NCBI RefSeq assembly: GCF_000025265.1
Contig: NC_013739.1
Location: 4,202,001 to 4,266,000, forward strand
DNA length: 64,000 nt
Direction: 5' to 3'
From: Conexibacter woesei DSM 14684
Lineage (GTDB): Bacteria > Actinomycetota > Thermoleophilia > Solirubrobacterales > Solirubrobacteraceae
Shown: piece after piece, positions 1-8,182 of the stretch
Position numbering within the stretch: position 1 is the stretch's first letter
Layout: each line of letters opens with the position of its first letter
The notes under the pieces: model-generated
Told to the model about the DNA's origin: nothing
What the model saw: the letters and a program-made list of their open reading frames with translations, nothing else
Databases searched by the model: none
Position numbers and translations under genes: made by a program

Positions 1-1
1 C

Positions 2-661
2 ATCCGCTCAGCCGGCGGAACCGCGTCCGCTCTGACCGTCGACGTGACCGACTCCGCCCGCGTCGAGACGCTCGTCGCTCAGACGGTCGAGCTCTACGGC
101 ACCGTCGACGTGCTCGTCCACTCCGCCGCGAACGTCCCACTCGTCAACGACCACGACGCACGCCTCACCGAACTCGACGACGACATCTGGCACCGCATCA
201 TCAACCTCTTCCTCACCGGCACCTACCACGTCTGCAAACACGCCGGCCGCCAAATGATCACCCAACGCTCCGGCTCGATCGTCCTCGTCTCCACCACCGA
301 CGCCCTCGTCGGCGTCGCCGGCCTCGACGCCTACACCGCCGCCAAAGGCGGCGTCACCGCCCTCACACGCTCCTTCGCCGCCGGCATGGCACCCGACAAC
401 GTCCGCGTCAACGCCATCTGCCCAAGCTTCGTCTCCAGCGAGCCGCAGCAGGCGTGGCTCGCCGACGCCACCTCCCATGACACCATCGACCGCCTGCACC
501 TCCTCCCCATCGCAACACCCGAAGACATCGCACCAATGGCCGTCTACCTCGGCGCCGACGAATCCCGCGTCGTAACAGGCAGCGTCTTCCCGATCGACAG
601 CGGCTACACCGCCTTCAAAGCCAAACTCGACGTCATCAGCGCGATGCGGGTGCAGTCGTGA
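2..661 (+). CDS. Short-chain dehydrogenase/reductase (5' end outside window)
   Basis: NAD(P)-dependent SDR oxidoreductase, cytoplasmic, substrate unknown. The open frame runs in from the window edge. An in-frame GTG at 44 lies inside the fold, so the true start and the glycine-rich Rossmann loop are upstream. Visible SDR marks are VLVHSAANVP (variant of NNAG), a Ser before the active site (VLVSTTDA) and the Y-x-x-x-K catalytic pair in YTAAKGG. The C-terminal VVTGSVFPIDSGY is the usual SDR ending. The stop overlaps the GTG of the IclR gene by 4 bp, so the two are probably co-transcribed. Family call is firm; function is open. Confidence 0.9.
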   Translation: MRSAGGTASALTVDVTDSARVETLVAQTVELYGTVDVLVHSAANVPLVNDHDARLTELDDDIWHRIINLFLTGTYHVCKHAGRQMITQRSGSIVLVSTTDALVGVAGLDAYTAAKGGVTALTRSFAAGMAPDNVRVNAICPSFVSSEPQQAWLADATSHDTIDRLHLLPIATPEDIAPMAVYLGADESRVVTGSVFPIDSGYTAFKAKLDVISAMRVQS

Positions 662-1425
662 GCGCAGGTTCCGGCGGCGGGACCGTCCGCACCGCGGCGC
701 GCGTCGTCGCCGTGCTCGACCTGCTCGCCAAGCACGGCCCGCTGAGGCTGTCCGACGTCGCGCGACAGCTCGAGCTGCCGAAGTCCTCCGCCCACGGGCT
801 GCTGCACACGCTGTCGCTCAGCGGCTACCTCGAGCATCGTGACGACGGCACGTACGGGCTCGGCCTGCGGCTGTGGCAGGTGGCGCAGTCCTACGACGGG
901 ATCGAGCGGCTGCGCCGACTGCTGAAGCCGGTGATGGCCCAGCTCGTCGAGCGGACCGGCGAGACCGTCCAGCTCGCGCAGCTCGACGGCACCGACGTGC
1001 TCTACCTGGAGATCGCGCTCTCTCCGCATCCGATGAAGCTCGCCTCCGCCGTCGGCGAGCGGTTGCCGGCGCACGCGGCCGGGCTCGGCAAGGCACTGCT
1101 CGCCGCGCTCGACCCCGACGACGCGCGCGCCCGGCTGAGCGACGTCGAGCTGGTCGCGTTGACGCCGCACACGATCACCGACGTCAACCTGCTGATGCGC
1201 GAGCTGGAGACGATCCGCCGCCGCGGCTGCAGCTTCGACAACGAGGAGGCCCTGCTGGGCCTCCGCTGCGTCGCGATGGGCGTGCGCGACACCACCGGCG
1301 GCGTCCCCGCCGCGCTGTCGGTCTCGATACCCACCCCGCGCTACAGCAGAGCGGTCGCGACCGACGTCCGCAGCGCCCTCGACGACGCCGTCGCCGACGC
1401 CTCCCGCCGCCTCGGCGCCGCCTGA
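658..1425 (+). CDS. IclR-family transcriptional regulator
   Basis: 255-residue DNA-binding regulator. Residues about 10-70 form the winged helix (RTAARVVAVLDLLAKHGPLR, then SDVARQLELPKSSAHGLLHT). Residues about 80-250 match the IclR effector-binding domain, including LPAHAAGLGKALLA and the late DNEEALLGLRCVA block. The GTG start lies in a 4-bp overlap with the upstream SDR stop, so translation is likely coupled. By family habit it would control the adjacent SDR and linked catabolic genes. The effector is unknown. Confidence 0.93.
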   Translation: MSAGSGGGTVRTAARVVAVLDLLAKHGPLRLSDVARQLELPKSSAHGLLHTLSLSGYLEHRDDGTYGLGLRLWQVAQSYDGIERLRRLLKPVMAQLVERTGETVQLAQLDGTDVLYLEIALSPHPMKLASAVGERLPAHAAGLGKALLAALDPDDARARLSDVELVALTPHTITDVNLLMRELETIRRRGCSFDNEEALLGLRCVAMGVRDTTGGVPAALSVSIPTPRYSRAVATDVRSALDDAVADASRRLGAA

Positions 1426-1505
1426 CGCGCGGCGACCCGGCGCACCGCCCCGCACCCGCGCCGCCGCGCCCGCGCCCGCAGGGGTATCATCGGTGCGGTA
1501 AGCCA

Positions 1506-1579
1506 CGGGGAGTGGCGCAGTCTGGTAGCGCACCCGGCTGGGGGCCGGGCGGTCGCAGGTTCAAATCCTGTCTCCCCGA
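1506..1579 (+). tRNA. tRNA-Pro (anticodon GGG)
   Basis: Full cloverleaf by eye. The 7-bp acceptor stem CGGGGAG (1506-1512) pairs with CTCCCCG (1572-1578). The D stem is GCGC/GCGC (1515-1518/1528-1531), the anticodon stem CCCGG/CCGGG around loop CTGGGGG (1538-1544), and the T stem GCAGG/CCTGT around TTCAAAT. The anticodon at 1540-1542 is GGG, so it reads CCC proline codons. The discriminator is A at 1579 and CCA is not encoded. A TATCAT at 1485-1490 is a possible -10 element. A strong hairpin follows. Confidence 0.96.
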
Positions 1580-1584
1580 TTCGC

Positions 1585-1614
1585 CACGAGGCGCCGCGCG
1601 AGCGGCGCCTCGTG
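1585..1614 (+). terminator. Hairpin terminator after tRNA-Pro
   Basis: Inverted repeat with 13-bp arms (1585-1597 and 1602-1614) around a GCGA tetraloop, followed by TGTTTC. It lies 5 bp after the tRNA, fitting a terminator for the tRNA transcript. The T tract is weak, as is usual in high-GC actinobacteria. Confidence 0.8.
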
Positions 1615-1792
1615 TGTTTCAGCGCACCTTTCGCGGCCGTCGGTCCGCCTGTTCGGGCCGTGGTAGCTGAGGCGGTTGGCGCTGAGCCTGAGATCTATAC
1701 GAACGTCGCATCTGACGGATGCACGCAGCAGTGGGACAACCCCGTTGATCTCGCGGAGCTCAGCGGCCCCGCTCAGGCAAGTTCCTGCGCTC

Positions 1793-2191
1793 TCAGGGGA
1801 GTCTGTCTACCACCGTCGATGCCCAGCCCACGGCCGAGGCCGCCAGCTCGACCGCCTCACTGCGGTCCAACGGCTCATCCTCGACCTCGTCGTAGCGCGT
1901 CGTCACCGCCCACGGCGACAACCAGCGCGCATCGGTCAACGGCGCCGGCGCAGCGTTGCCCACCTTGGCGAGTTGGCGAAGCAGGAAGCTGATGTCGTGG
2001 GTGCGCGGAACGTCGAACTCGCGGGCGGCGAGCACCGCCTTGAACGCCTTCTCCACCGCCTGCTGCGCATGAAACCCGATGACGCCGTCGTCCTGGCCCT
2101 CGCTATCTGCGAGCGCTCGCACCGCAGCAAGATCTGCCCGGGCCTTGCGCAGCAGCAGCCGAGCCGCTTCGACCTGCTCAGGTGCTGGCAA
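1793..2191 (-). CDS. HEPN-domain protein (putative toxin of a HEPN/MNT pair)
   Basis: About 132 residues if started at the TTG at 2191, which overlaps the end of the nucleotidyltransferase gene by 14 bp. The frame is open further upstream, but that part translates to low-complexity Ser/Arg sequence antisense to normal coding and is not credible. The body is helical and HEPN-like: EAARLLLRKARADLAAVRAL, then GFHAQQAVEKAFKAVLAARE and a following RTHDISFLLRQLA. In known pairs the HEPN partner is an RNase toxin inhibited by the MNT partner. The R-x4-H-x-Y motif of the best-studied HepT proteins is not visible, so toxic activity is inferred only from family and pairing. Confidence 0.8.
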   Translation of the reverse strand: MPAPEQVEAARLLLRKARADLAAVRALADSEGQDDGVIGFHAQQAVEKAFKAVLAAREFDVPRTHDISFLLRQLAKVGNAAPAPLTDARWLSPWAVTTRYDEVEDEPLDRSEAVELAASAVGWASTVVDRLP

Positions 2192-2495
2192 GCAGCCGCC
2201 CCTCGCGCAGCGCCTGCTCGACCATCGTGCCGCTGACGACGCCGCGACGTGCGGCCTTCGCCTCGTCGATGACGACGACGTCGATCGGTACGTCAAGCTC
2301 GTCGAGCGCGTCGCGGAGACGCACGGACTCTCTGATCGGACTCGCAACGTTAGGCTCGATCACCAGGACGTCGTAGTCGGATGACGGATCCGCCGTGCCG
2401 CGCGCATGCGAACCGAACAGCACCACGCGCGAGTTCGGCGGTGCCGCTCTCGCCAGCCGCTTGCCGATCGCGTCGATCACATCGGCCGAGGTCAT
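2178..2495 (-). CDS. MNT-type nucleotidyltransferase (putative antitoxin)
   Basis: 105-residue minimal nucleotidyltransferase. The active-site signature GSHARGTADPSSDYDVLV contains the GS and D-x-D motif, and PIDVVVIDE supplies the likely third carboxylate. In HEPN/MNT modules this enzyme modifies or masks the HEPN toxin. It is transcribed first, with the HEPN gene overlapping its 3' end. The ATG at 2495 has no clear Shine-Dalgarno sequence. The pair lies just beyond a tRNA gene, a common location for acquired modules, though no att duplication is visible. Confidence 0.88.
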   Translation of the reverse strand: MTSADVIDAIGKRLARAAPPNSRVVLFGSHARGTADPSSDYDVLVIEPNVASPIRESVRLRDALDELDVPIDVVVIDEAKAARRGVVSGTMVEQALREGRLLAST

Positions 2496-2612
2496 GACAG
2501 GACCGTAGTCGATTCAGCGGACCGGCGACCACACGAACTCGCCGTGCGCGAGACTCATCAACGCAAGCGGCCCTGGACCGCCCTGTGGCCGTGTGACGTA
2601 TCTCCCGACGGC

Positions 2613-2640
2613 AGAAAGCCCCGCGAGAGCGGGGCTTTCT
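2613..2640 (-). terminator. Strong hairpin terminator downstream of the VOC gene
   Basis: Perfect 12-bp inverted repeat (2613-2624 / 2629-2640) with GAGA between the arms. It sits 23 bp beyond the stop of the minus-strand VOC gene and upstream of the MNT gene. The stem ends in AAAG/CTTT, giving a short U-rich 3' side in either direction. Confidence 0.85.
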
Positions 2641-2663
2641 CGTTCCAGGGTGCGCCGCTCCGC

Positions 2664-3116
2664 TCAGGACGAGGCCGGCGCGCTCGTCGAGCGCAGCTCG
2701 AGCACGACGCCGCCGGCTCTGTCGGCGGTGTCGAAGTACGCGAAGCCGCTGCCGTCGGGGCGACGGCCGCGCATCAGGACCTCCATCCGGAGCGCCGCGG
2801 CCTGCGCCTCGCTCTCGTCGATGTCGCCGACCTCGAAGCCGATGTGGAAGATGCCCTCGCCGTGCTCGTCGAGGAAGCGCCGCTGCGGCGACCCCGCGCC
2901 GGGCTGGACGAGCTGGAGCTGGAGGTCGCCGACCTGCGCCGTCCGGTACACCGACGCGAAGAAGCCGTCGACGTCCGGGACCTCGAGGTCGCTGTACTGG
3001 GCCAGCGAGCCGTAGTCCTGCCACGGCCCGATCCCGACCGACTCGTAGTACTCCGACGCGCGCTCGATGTCGTGCACGGCGATGCAGATGTGATGGACCT
3101 TCTTGAATGGAGTCAT
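2664..3116 (-). CDS. VOC/glyoxalase-fold protein, methylmalonyl-CoA-epimerase-like
   Basis: 150-residue vicinal-oxygen-chelate protein of the length and layout of methylmalonyl-CoA epimerases. The likely metal ligands are His near the N-terminus (KVHHICIAV), Gln/Glu in LQLQLVQP, His in IFHIGFEV and Glu in VVLELR. VOC enzymes act as epimerases, dioxygenases or lyases, and the substrate here is unknown. The start has a GntR-type operator 11 bp upstream, so it belongs to the regulon of the neighbouring FadR-like regulator. Confidence 0.85.
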   Translation of the reverse strand: MTPFKKVHHICIAVHDIERASEYYESVGIGPWQDYGSLAQYSDLEVPDVDGFFASVYRTAQVGDLQLQLVQPGAGSPQRRFLDEHGEGIFHIGFEVGDIDESEAQAAALRMEVLMRGRRPDGSGFAYFDTADRAGGVVLELRSTSAPASS

Positions 3117-3126
3117 GCCATGATTC

Positions 3127-3143
3127 TAATGGTAAGACCATTA
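3127..3143. promoter_or_regulatory. GntR/FCD-type operator at the VOC promoter
   Basis: Perfect inverted repeat TAATGGT-AAG-ACCATTA. Its core TGGTAAGACCA fits the FCD-subfamily consensus TNGTNNNACNA. The same 11-bp core recurs at 5215-5225 and, with CAT as spacer, at 15813-15823. It lies immediately upstream of the VOC start. Confidence 0.8.
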
Positions 3144-3178
3144 AACGCGCGCCGGATGCCGCGCCTGCCGCGCCCGCC

Positions 3179-3199
3179 GCCCAGCGCCCAGCGCCCAGC
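3179..3199. repeat. Three tandem copies of GCCCAGC
   Basis: A 7-bp unit is repeated three times without mismatch in the non-coding space between the FAD oxidase stop and the VOC operator. The function is unknown and it may be neutral slippage. Confidence 0.7.
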
Positions 3200-3231
3200 G
3201 CGCCCGCGCACAGCGCGCGGCAGCCGCCGCG

Positions 3232-4374
3232 CTAGATGTAGAACGGCTCCAACCGCGCGGCGCCGTCGGCGAATCGCTCCAGGCCGAACGGCGACATGTC
3301 GAGCGTCGGCTCGCGGCCGACGATCAGCTCGGCGAGGTGCTCGCCGACGGCCGGGCACTGCTGGAAGCCGTGCCCGGAGAACCCGGTCGCGAAGTAGAAC
3401 CCCTCGGCCTCCTGCGCCGCGCCGATGATCGCGTTGTGGTCGGGGCTCATGTCGTAGTAACCCCACCACGAGCTCTCCACTTCGATGTCGGCCATCAGCG
3501 GCAGCCGCCGCACCGCCGGCTCCACCAGCTCCTCGATCTTCGCGGCCCGCCCGCCGAACAGCATCCCGTGGTGCTCGCGGGTCAGATAGAAGCCGGAGGC
3601 GAAGTCGATCGTGAAGGGGATGTCCGACGGCACGCCGCCCTCCTTGCTGGAGAAGAACACCCAGTGGACCTCCGGCTCGACCGGCAGCGCCACGCCGACG
3701 TGGGCGGCGACCTCCTTCGACCACACGCCGGCGGCGCAGATCACCGTGTCGGTGTGGATCGTGCCCTTCGTCGTCTCGACGCCGCAGATCGCGCCGCTCT
3801 CCGTGCGGCGGATGCCCGTCACCGCGCGACCCTGGCGCACGCGGGCACCGCGCCCGGCCGCAGCCGACACGTAGCCCTGCACCACCGCCTCAGGCACCGC
3901 GCGACCGTCGAGCGGACAGTAGGTGGCCGCCAGCACCCCCTCCGTGTCGAGCGCGGGCATCATCGCCCGCACCTCGTCGACCGACACCTCGCGCGAGGGC
4001 ACGCCGAGCGACTGCTGCATCGCGAGCGCCCCGCGAAAGACCTCGAGGTCGTCCTCGGAGTCGAGCAGGATCAGGTAGCCCATCTGCCGCAGGTCGATGT
4101 CTACGTCGAGGCCGCCGTTCGCGACGACCTCGTCGAAGCGCTCGAACGCGTCGAGCGAGCGACGCGTGATCCGCACGTTCAGCTCGTCGCCGAACTGCAG
4201 CCGGATGCCGCCGAGCGACTTGCTGGTCGAGCCGGCGGCCAGCACGTCGCGCTCGACCAGCGCGACGTCGGTCACGCCCATCTCGGTGAGGTGGTAGGCG
4301 GCGCTCGCCCCGATCCCGCCGCCACCGATGATCACGACGTCGGCGCGCTCCTCGTCGAGTGGACGCATCGTCAT
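3232..4374 (-). CDS. FAD-dependent oxidoreductase, sarcosine-oxidase-like (DAO family)
   Basis: 380-residue flavoprotein. The N-terminal dinucleotide site is VVIIGGGGIGASAAYHL with an acidic residue at the end of strand 2 (VALVERD). STSKSLGGIRLQF is the DAO-family flavin-contact region. The C-terminal block SPDHNAIIGAA ... GFYFATGFSGHGFQQCPAVG is typical of sarcosine/dimethylglycine oxidase-type enzymes. The likely reaction is oxidation of a secondary or N-methyl amine or an amino acid, with reduction of O2 or an acceptor; the substrate cannot be read. The ATG at 4374 overlaps the GntR stop by 4 bp, so the regulator and oxidase form an operon. Confidence 0.88.
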   Translation of the reverse strand: MTMRPLDEERADVVIIGGGGIGASAAYHLTEMGVTDVALVERDVLAAGSTSKSLGGIRLQFGDELNVRITRRSLDAFERFDEVVANGGLDVDIDLRQMGYLILLDSEDDLEVFRGALAMQQSLGVPSREVSVDEVRAMMPALDTEGVLAATYCPLDGRAVPEAVVQGYVSAAAGRGARVRQGRAVTGIRRTESGAICGVETTKGTIHTDTVICAAGVWSKEVAAHVGVALPVEPEVHWVFFSSKEGGVPSDIPFTIDFASGFYLTREHHGMLFGGRAAKIEELVEPAVRRLPLMADIEVESSWWGYYDMSPDHNAIIGAAQEAEGFYFATGFSGHGFQQCPAVGEHLAELIVGREPTLDMSPFGLERFADGAARLEPFYI

Positions 4375-5189
4375 CTCCCCGCGCGCTTGCGCGTCGTCGT
4401 CGTGCGGTCAGGACTCGGCTCGACCTGCGGGTTGAGCAGGTTCCACTCGTCGATGTGCGCCCACATCGCGGCGCGCGCCGCCTCCGCGTCTCTCGCCTCG
4501 ATCGCCTTCGTGACCTTCGCCAGCGCCGTCGGGATCGAGCGTGCGTAGCGTCTGTCGGCCGGCTGCAGCTCGTCGACCAGTCTGCCGATCGGCTCGTGCA
4601 GCCCCAGCGAGATCCCGACACGCAGTCTGTTCTGCGTCGCGCGCGCGACCGCCTGGTGCCAGCGCGAGTCGATGTCGGCGATGGTCGAGAGATCCTGGTC
4701 GATGCTCTTGACCGCCTCGCGCGCGTCGCGCACGAGCCCCTTCATCACCGCGACGTCGTCGGGCCCCGCGCGGTGCGCGGCCCACCAGGCGTTCCAGCCG
4801 TCGAAGTCGACGCGGAACTCGGCAAGATCCTGCGCGCTCGCGCCGCGCATGTGGACCAGCGCCGAGAGCGCATCGCCCAGCGTCGACTCCGACGGTCGCA
4901 CGGCGAACGCGCCGCCGGTCTTGCCCGGCCGGATCGCGAGGAGCCCGAGCGCTTCGAGCGAGCGCAGCGCCTCGCGCAGCGTCGCTCGGCTGACGCCGAA
5001 CGTCTGACACAGCTCGCGCTCGCTCGGGAGTCGCTCGCCCTGCGCCACCTCGCCGGACAGGATCGCGTCGCGGATCTGCTCGGTCACGTCGTCGAACGAT
5101 CGCACCCGCCGCGCGCTGGAGAACAGCGTCTGCGCGCGCTCGCCCCGGTCCTCATCGAGCGCGCTGTGGGAATCAGTCTTCGTAGGCAC
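4371..5189 (-). CDS. GntR-family regulator, FCD (FadR-like) subfamily
   Basis: About 272 residues from the GTG at 5189, preceded by GGGAA. The longer frame to 5282 runs through the operator and into the divergent transporter gene. The winged helix has the GntR signature (EQIRDAILSGEVAQGERLPS, ERELCQTFGVSRATLREALR). The C-terminal all-helical FCD domain has conserved Asp/His metal-site residues (DIDSRWHQAVARAT, later HEPIG). Such proteins bind TNGTNNNACNA and release on binding an organic acid. A perfect site lies 23 bp upstream (autoregulation), with two more at neighbouring promoters. Several Arg codons are AGA. Confidence 0.93.
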   Translation of the reverse strand: MPTKTDSHSALDEDRGERAQTLFSSARRVRSFDDVTEQIRDAILSGEVAQGERLPSERELCQTFGVSRATLREALRSLEALGLLAIRPGKTGGAFAVRPSESTLGDALSALVHMRGASAQDLAEFRVDFDGWNAWWAAHRAGPDDVAVMKGLVRDAREAVKSIDQDLSTIADIDSRWHQAVARATQNRLRVGISLGLHEPIGRLVDELQPADRRYARSIPTALAKVTKAIEARDAEAARAAMWAHIDEWNLLNPQVEPSPDRTTTTRKRAGR

Positions 5190-5211
5190 TTCCCAAGCAT
5201 AGCACTCATCG

Positions 5212-5228
5212 GTATGGTAAGACCATAC
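5212..5228. promoter_or_regulatory. GntR/FCD operator between regulator and importer operon
   Basis: Perfect 17-bp palindrome GTATGGTAAGACCATAC in the divergent gap. It would control both the GntR-oxidase operon (minus) and the LivHMGF operon (plus). Its core is identical to the site at 3130-3140. Confidence 0.85.
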
Positions 5229-5251
5229 GCATGTCGATCGACGGGGAGAGC

Positions 5252-6418
5252 ATGGAAAGAACGCGTGTGATGCCGCCGGCATGGGCTCTGTCCGAATGGC
5301 CGGCCCGCAGCGCGAACTGGTTCGCGACGGCGCCGCGCGCGATACGCGCCGGTGCCGGGATCGTCCTCGTCGACGCGCTGCTGGTCGCGCTCGACAAACA
5401 GCCCGACGCAGCCGTCGGATGGCTGGCGCTGGCGACGATCGTCGCCGTCACGATCGCCACGGTCGTCTCACTCGACGGTCGACCCGCCGCCATCGCCGCG
5501 ACGGTGGTCGGCAACGTCGCCGCGGTCCTGATTCTCGACTACGGCCTGCATGACGTCGCCCAGCGCGGGCTCAACGGCCTCTCGCTCGGCGCGATCTACG
5601 CGCTCGGCGCGGTCGGGCTGACGCTCGTCTACGGAATCCTGCGACTCGTCAACTTCGCCCACGGCGACCTGCTCACGCTCGGCGCCTACGTCGCGTACGT
5701 CGTCAACGTCTCGTGGGGACTGCCGCTCGTCGCGGGGGTCGTCGTGGCGATCGTCGTGACCGCGGCGTTCAGCGTCGCGCTGGAGCGCGCAATGTGGGCG
5801 CCGATGCGCGCCCGCGGCGCCGGCATGCTGCAGCTCCTGATCATGGCGATCGGCCTCGCCTTCGTGATCCGCTACGGGATCCAGTTCGCCTGGGGCACCG
5901 AGCTGCGCCAGCTGCGCGTCGACAGCTCCGCCGCCGTGTCGTTCCTCGGCCTGCGGATCGGCCGCACGCAGCTGATCGTGCTGCTCGTCGGCGTCGCCGC
6001 GCTGCTCGCCACCGGCCTGATGCTGAAGCGCACGCTGCTCGGCAAGCGGATGCGGGCGCTGTCCGACAGCCGCGACCTCGCCGAGACGTCCGGGATCGAC
6101 ACCTCGCGCGTGATCATGTGGACCTGGATCTTCGCCGGCGCCCTGGCGGGCCTGGCCGGCGTCTTCGCCGGGGCCGTCACGCAACTCCAGCCGGAGCTCG
6201 GCTTCGAGCTGCTGCTGCCGATCTTCGCCGCCGTCGTGCTCGGCGGGATCGGCAACGCGTTCGGCGCGCTCACCGCAGGCCTGGTGCTCGGGCTCGTGAT
6301 CGAGTGGTCGACGCTGGTGCTCCCCGACGGCCTCAAGCTGATCGTCGGCTTCGTCGTCCTGATCGTCGTCCTCGTGATCCGGCCCGAAGGCATCTTCGGC
6401 CGCGCGCGGACCGTATGA
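5252..6418 (+). CDS. livH: Branched-chain amino-acid-type ABC permease (LivH family)
   Basis: 388-residue inner-membrane permease of the HAAT importer class. The ATG at 5252 is chosen because GGGGAG lies 6 bp upstream. An ATG at 5231 would abut the operator and has no ribosome site. The N-terminal extension carries two to three extra hydrophobic helices before the LivH core (RGLNGLSLGAIYALGAVGLT, LRLVNFAHGDLLTLGAYVAY). The cytoplasmic loop KRMRALSDSRDLAETSGI contacts the ATPases. The next gene overlaps or abuts it. The symbol reflects the family; the real substrate may be a non-amino-acid carboxylate. Confidence 0.9.
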   Translation: MERTRVMPPAWALSEWPARSANWFATAPRAIRAGAGIVLVDALLVALDKQPDAAVGWLALATIVAVTIATVVSLDGRPAAIAATVVGNVAAVLILDYGLHDVAQRGLNGLSLGAIYALGAVGLTLVYGILRLVNFAHGDLLTLGAYVAYVVNVSWGLPLVAGVVVAIVVTAAFSVALERAMWAPMRARGAGMLQLLIMAIGLAFVIRYGIQFAWGTELRQLRVDSSAAVSFLGLRIGRTQLIVLLVGVAALLATGLMLKRTLLGKRMRALSDSRDLAETSGIDTSRVIMWTWIFAGALAGLAGVFAGAVTQLQPELGFELLLPIFAAVVLGGIGNAFGALTAGLVLGLVIEWSTLVLPDGLKLIVGFVVLIVVLVIRPEGIFGRARTV

Positions 6419-6429
6419 AGGAGCTGCTC

Positions 6430-7398
6430 ATGAGTCCCCCCTTTGCAGTCACGTTCGACGCCTTCGCCAACATCGAGTTCTGGACGAGCGTCGGCGTGCT
6501 CGCCGGGATCTACGCGATCGTGGCGCTCGGCCTGCAGCTCAACGTCGGCTTCACCGGCATCCTGAACTTCGGCCAGGCAGGCTTCATGGCGATCGGCGCC
6601 TACGCGATGGCGATCCTCGTCGCCGACCACGACATGAGCTTCTGGCTCGCGCTGCCGATCGCCGTGCTCGCGACGGTCGCGTTCGCGCTGCTCGTCGGCC
6701 TCTCCTCGCTGCGGCTGCGCGCCGACTACTTCGCGATCGTCACGATCGCCGCGGCCGAGGCGGTCCGGCTCGTCGCCTCCAACGCACGCGACCTGACGGG
6801 CGGCGCCCAGGGCATCGGCGGCTTCTCCGCCGACTGGGACGCGCTCTCGCGCTCGATCGAGGACTTCATCGTCAGCCTCGGCTGGACCGACGTCCCGGGC
6901 CTGTTCCCGCTGTTCCTCGTCACCTGGGCGCTGGTGATCGTGCTCACGATCGGCTTGACGCAGCTGCAGAAGACGCCGTGGGGACGCGTCCTGCGCGCCG
7001 TGCGCGAGGACGAGGACGCGGCCCGCGCGCTCGGCAAGAACGCCTTCGCGTACAAGCTCCAGTCGCTCGCGCTGTCGGCGACGATCGGCGCGATCGCCGG
7101 CTTCCTCGTCGCGCTCAACCTGAAGTTCGTCGTGCCGGACGCGTTCCAGCCGACGCTCACCTTCCTCGGCTTCGCGATCCTCGTGCTCGGCGGGCTCGCC
7201 AACTACTACGGCGCCGCCGTCGGCGCGGTGCTGCTGTTCACGGTGCTGGAAGGGCTGCGGTTCGTCGAGCTGCCGATCACCGAGACGCAGGTCGCGGCGC
7301 TGCGCTTCATCGTCCTCGGCCTGCTCCTGATCGGGCTGATGGCGTTCCGGCCGCAGGGTCTGTTCGGCAACAAGCGGGAGATGATGATCGGTGACTGA
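6430..7398 (+). CDS. livM: Branched-chain amino-acid-type ABC permease (LivM family)
   Basis: 322-residue second membrane subunit. The ATG at 6430 has AAGGAG 6 bp upstream. An alternative ATG at 6415 overlaps the livH stop (ATGA) but lacks a ribosome site. LivM landmarks are LNVGFTGILNFGQAGFMAIG, the LRADYFAIVTIAAAEAVRL loop and the ATPase-contact loop GRVLRAVREDEDAARALGKN. It pairs with LivH to form the channel. It overlaps the start of livG by 8 bp. Confidence 0.9.
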   Translation: MSPPFAVTFDAFANIEFWTSVGVLAGIYAIVALGLQLNVGFTGILNFGQAGFMAIGAYAMAILVADHDMSFWLALPIAVLATVAFALLVGLSSLRLRADYFAIVTIAAAEAVRLVASNARDLTGGAQGIGGFSADWDALSRSIEDFIVSLGWTDVPGLFPLFLVTWALVIVLTIGLTQLQKTPWGRVLRAVREDEDAARALGKNAFAYKLQSLALSATIGAIAGFLVALNLKFVVPDAFQPTLTFLGFAILVLGGLANYYGAAVGAVLLFTVLEGLRFVELPITETQVAALRFIVLGLLLIGLMAFRPQGLFGNKREMMIGD

Positions 7399-8182
7399 GC
7401 GCGCGATCTTCGAGGCGGAGGACGTCGTCAAGAGCTTCGGCGGAATCCGGGCGGTCACCGGCGCGACGATGGACGTGCGCGAGGCGTCGATCACCGCGTT
7501 GATCGGCCCCAACGGCGCCGGCAAGACGACGTTCTTCAACCTGATCACCGGCTTCTACCGCCCCGATCGCGGGCGCACCGCGTTCGACGGGCGCGACATC
7601 CACGGGCGCCCGCCCCACGTGATCGCGCGGCTGGGCATGATCCGGACCTTCCAGCTGACGAAGGCGCTGACCGCGATGTCGGTGCTCGACAACATGATGC
7701 TCGCCGCGCCCAATCAGCCCGGCGAGCGCCTCAGCGGGACGCTTCTGCGCCCGTTCGCGTGGCGCCGGCGCGAGCGCGAGGTGCACGCGCAGGCGCTCGA
7801 GCTGCTCGAGATCTTCAGCCTCACGCGGCTCGCGCACGACTACGCGGGCACGCTCTCGGGCGGCCAGCGCAAGCTGCTGGAGCTGGCGCGCGCCTTGATG
7901 ACGCAACCGCGCTTCGTGCTGCTCGACGAGCCGCTCGCCGGGATCAACCCGACGCTGGGCGCGCGGCTGCTGGAGCACATGCAGCGGCTGCGGCGGGAGG
8001 AGGGCGTCACGTTCCTGTTCATCGAGCACGACATGGAGGCGGTCATGAACCATGCCGACCGGGTGATTGTGATGGCGGAGGGCCGGGTGATCGCCGACGC
8101 CGAGCCGCACGCGGTGCGCGCCGACGCGGCCGTGATCGACGCCTACCTGGGCGCCGGCGCGGGCCGGAAGGCGATCGCATGA
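7391..8182 (+). CDS. livG: ABC importer ATPase (LivG family)
   Basis: 263 residues with Walker A GPNGAGKTT at 39-47, signature LSGGQRKLLELARAL and Walker B FVLLDEPLAGINP. The last is characteristic of LivG rather than LivF. It hydrolyses ATP to drive uptake through LivHM. The GTG start lies 8 bp inside the livM end, and livF overlaps its stop by 4 bp, so the whole operon is translationally chained. Confidence 0.93.
   Translation: MTERAIFEAEDVVKSFGGIRAVTGATMDVREASITALIGPNGAGKTTFFNLITGFYRPDRGRTAFDGRDIHGRPPHVIARLGMIRTFQLTKALTAMSVLDNMMLAAPNQPGERLSGTLLRPFAWRRREREVHAQALELLEIFSLTRLAHDYAGTLSGGQRKLLELARALMTQPRFVLLDEPLAGINPTLGARLLEHMQRLRREEGVTFLFIEHDMEAVMNHADRVIVMAEGRVIADAEPHAVRADAAVIDAYLGAGAGRKAIA

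Noticed and set aside
1612-2236. Plus-strand open frames between the tRNA and the MNT gene
   Set aside because: Composition is Pro/Ala/Arg-biased without motifs. The minus strand has a convincing HEPN/MNT pair in the same place.
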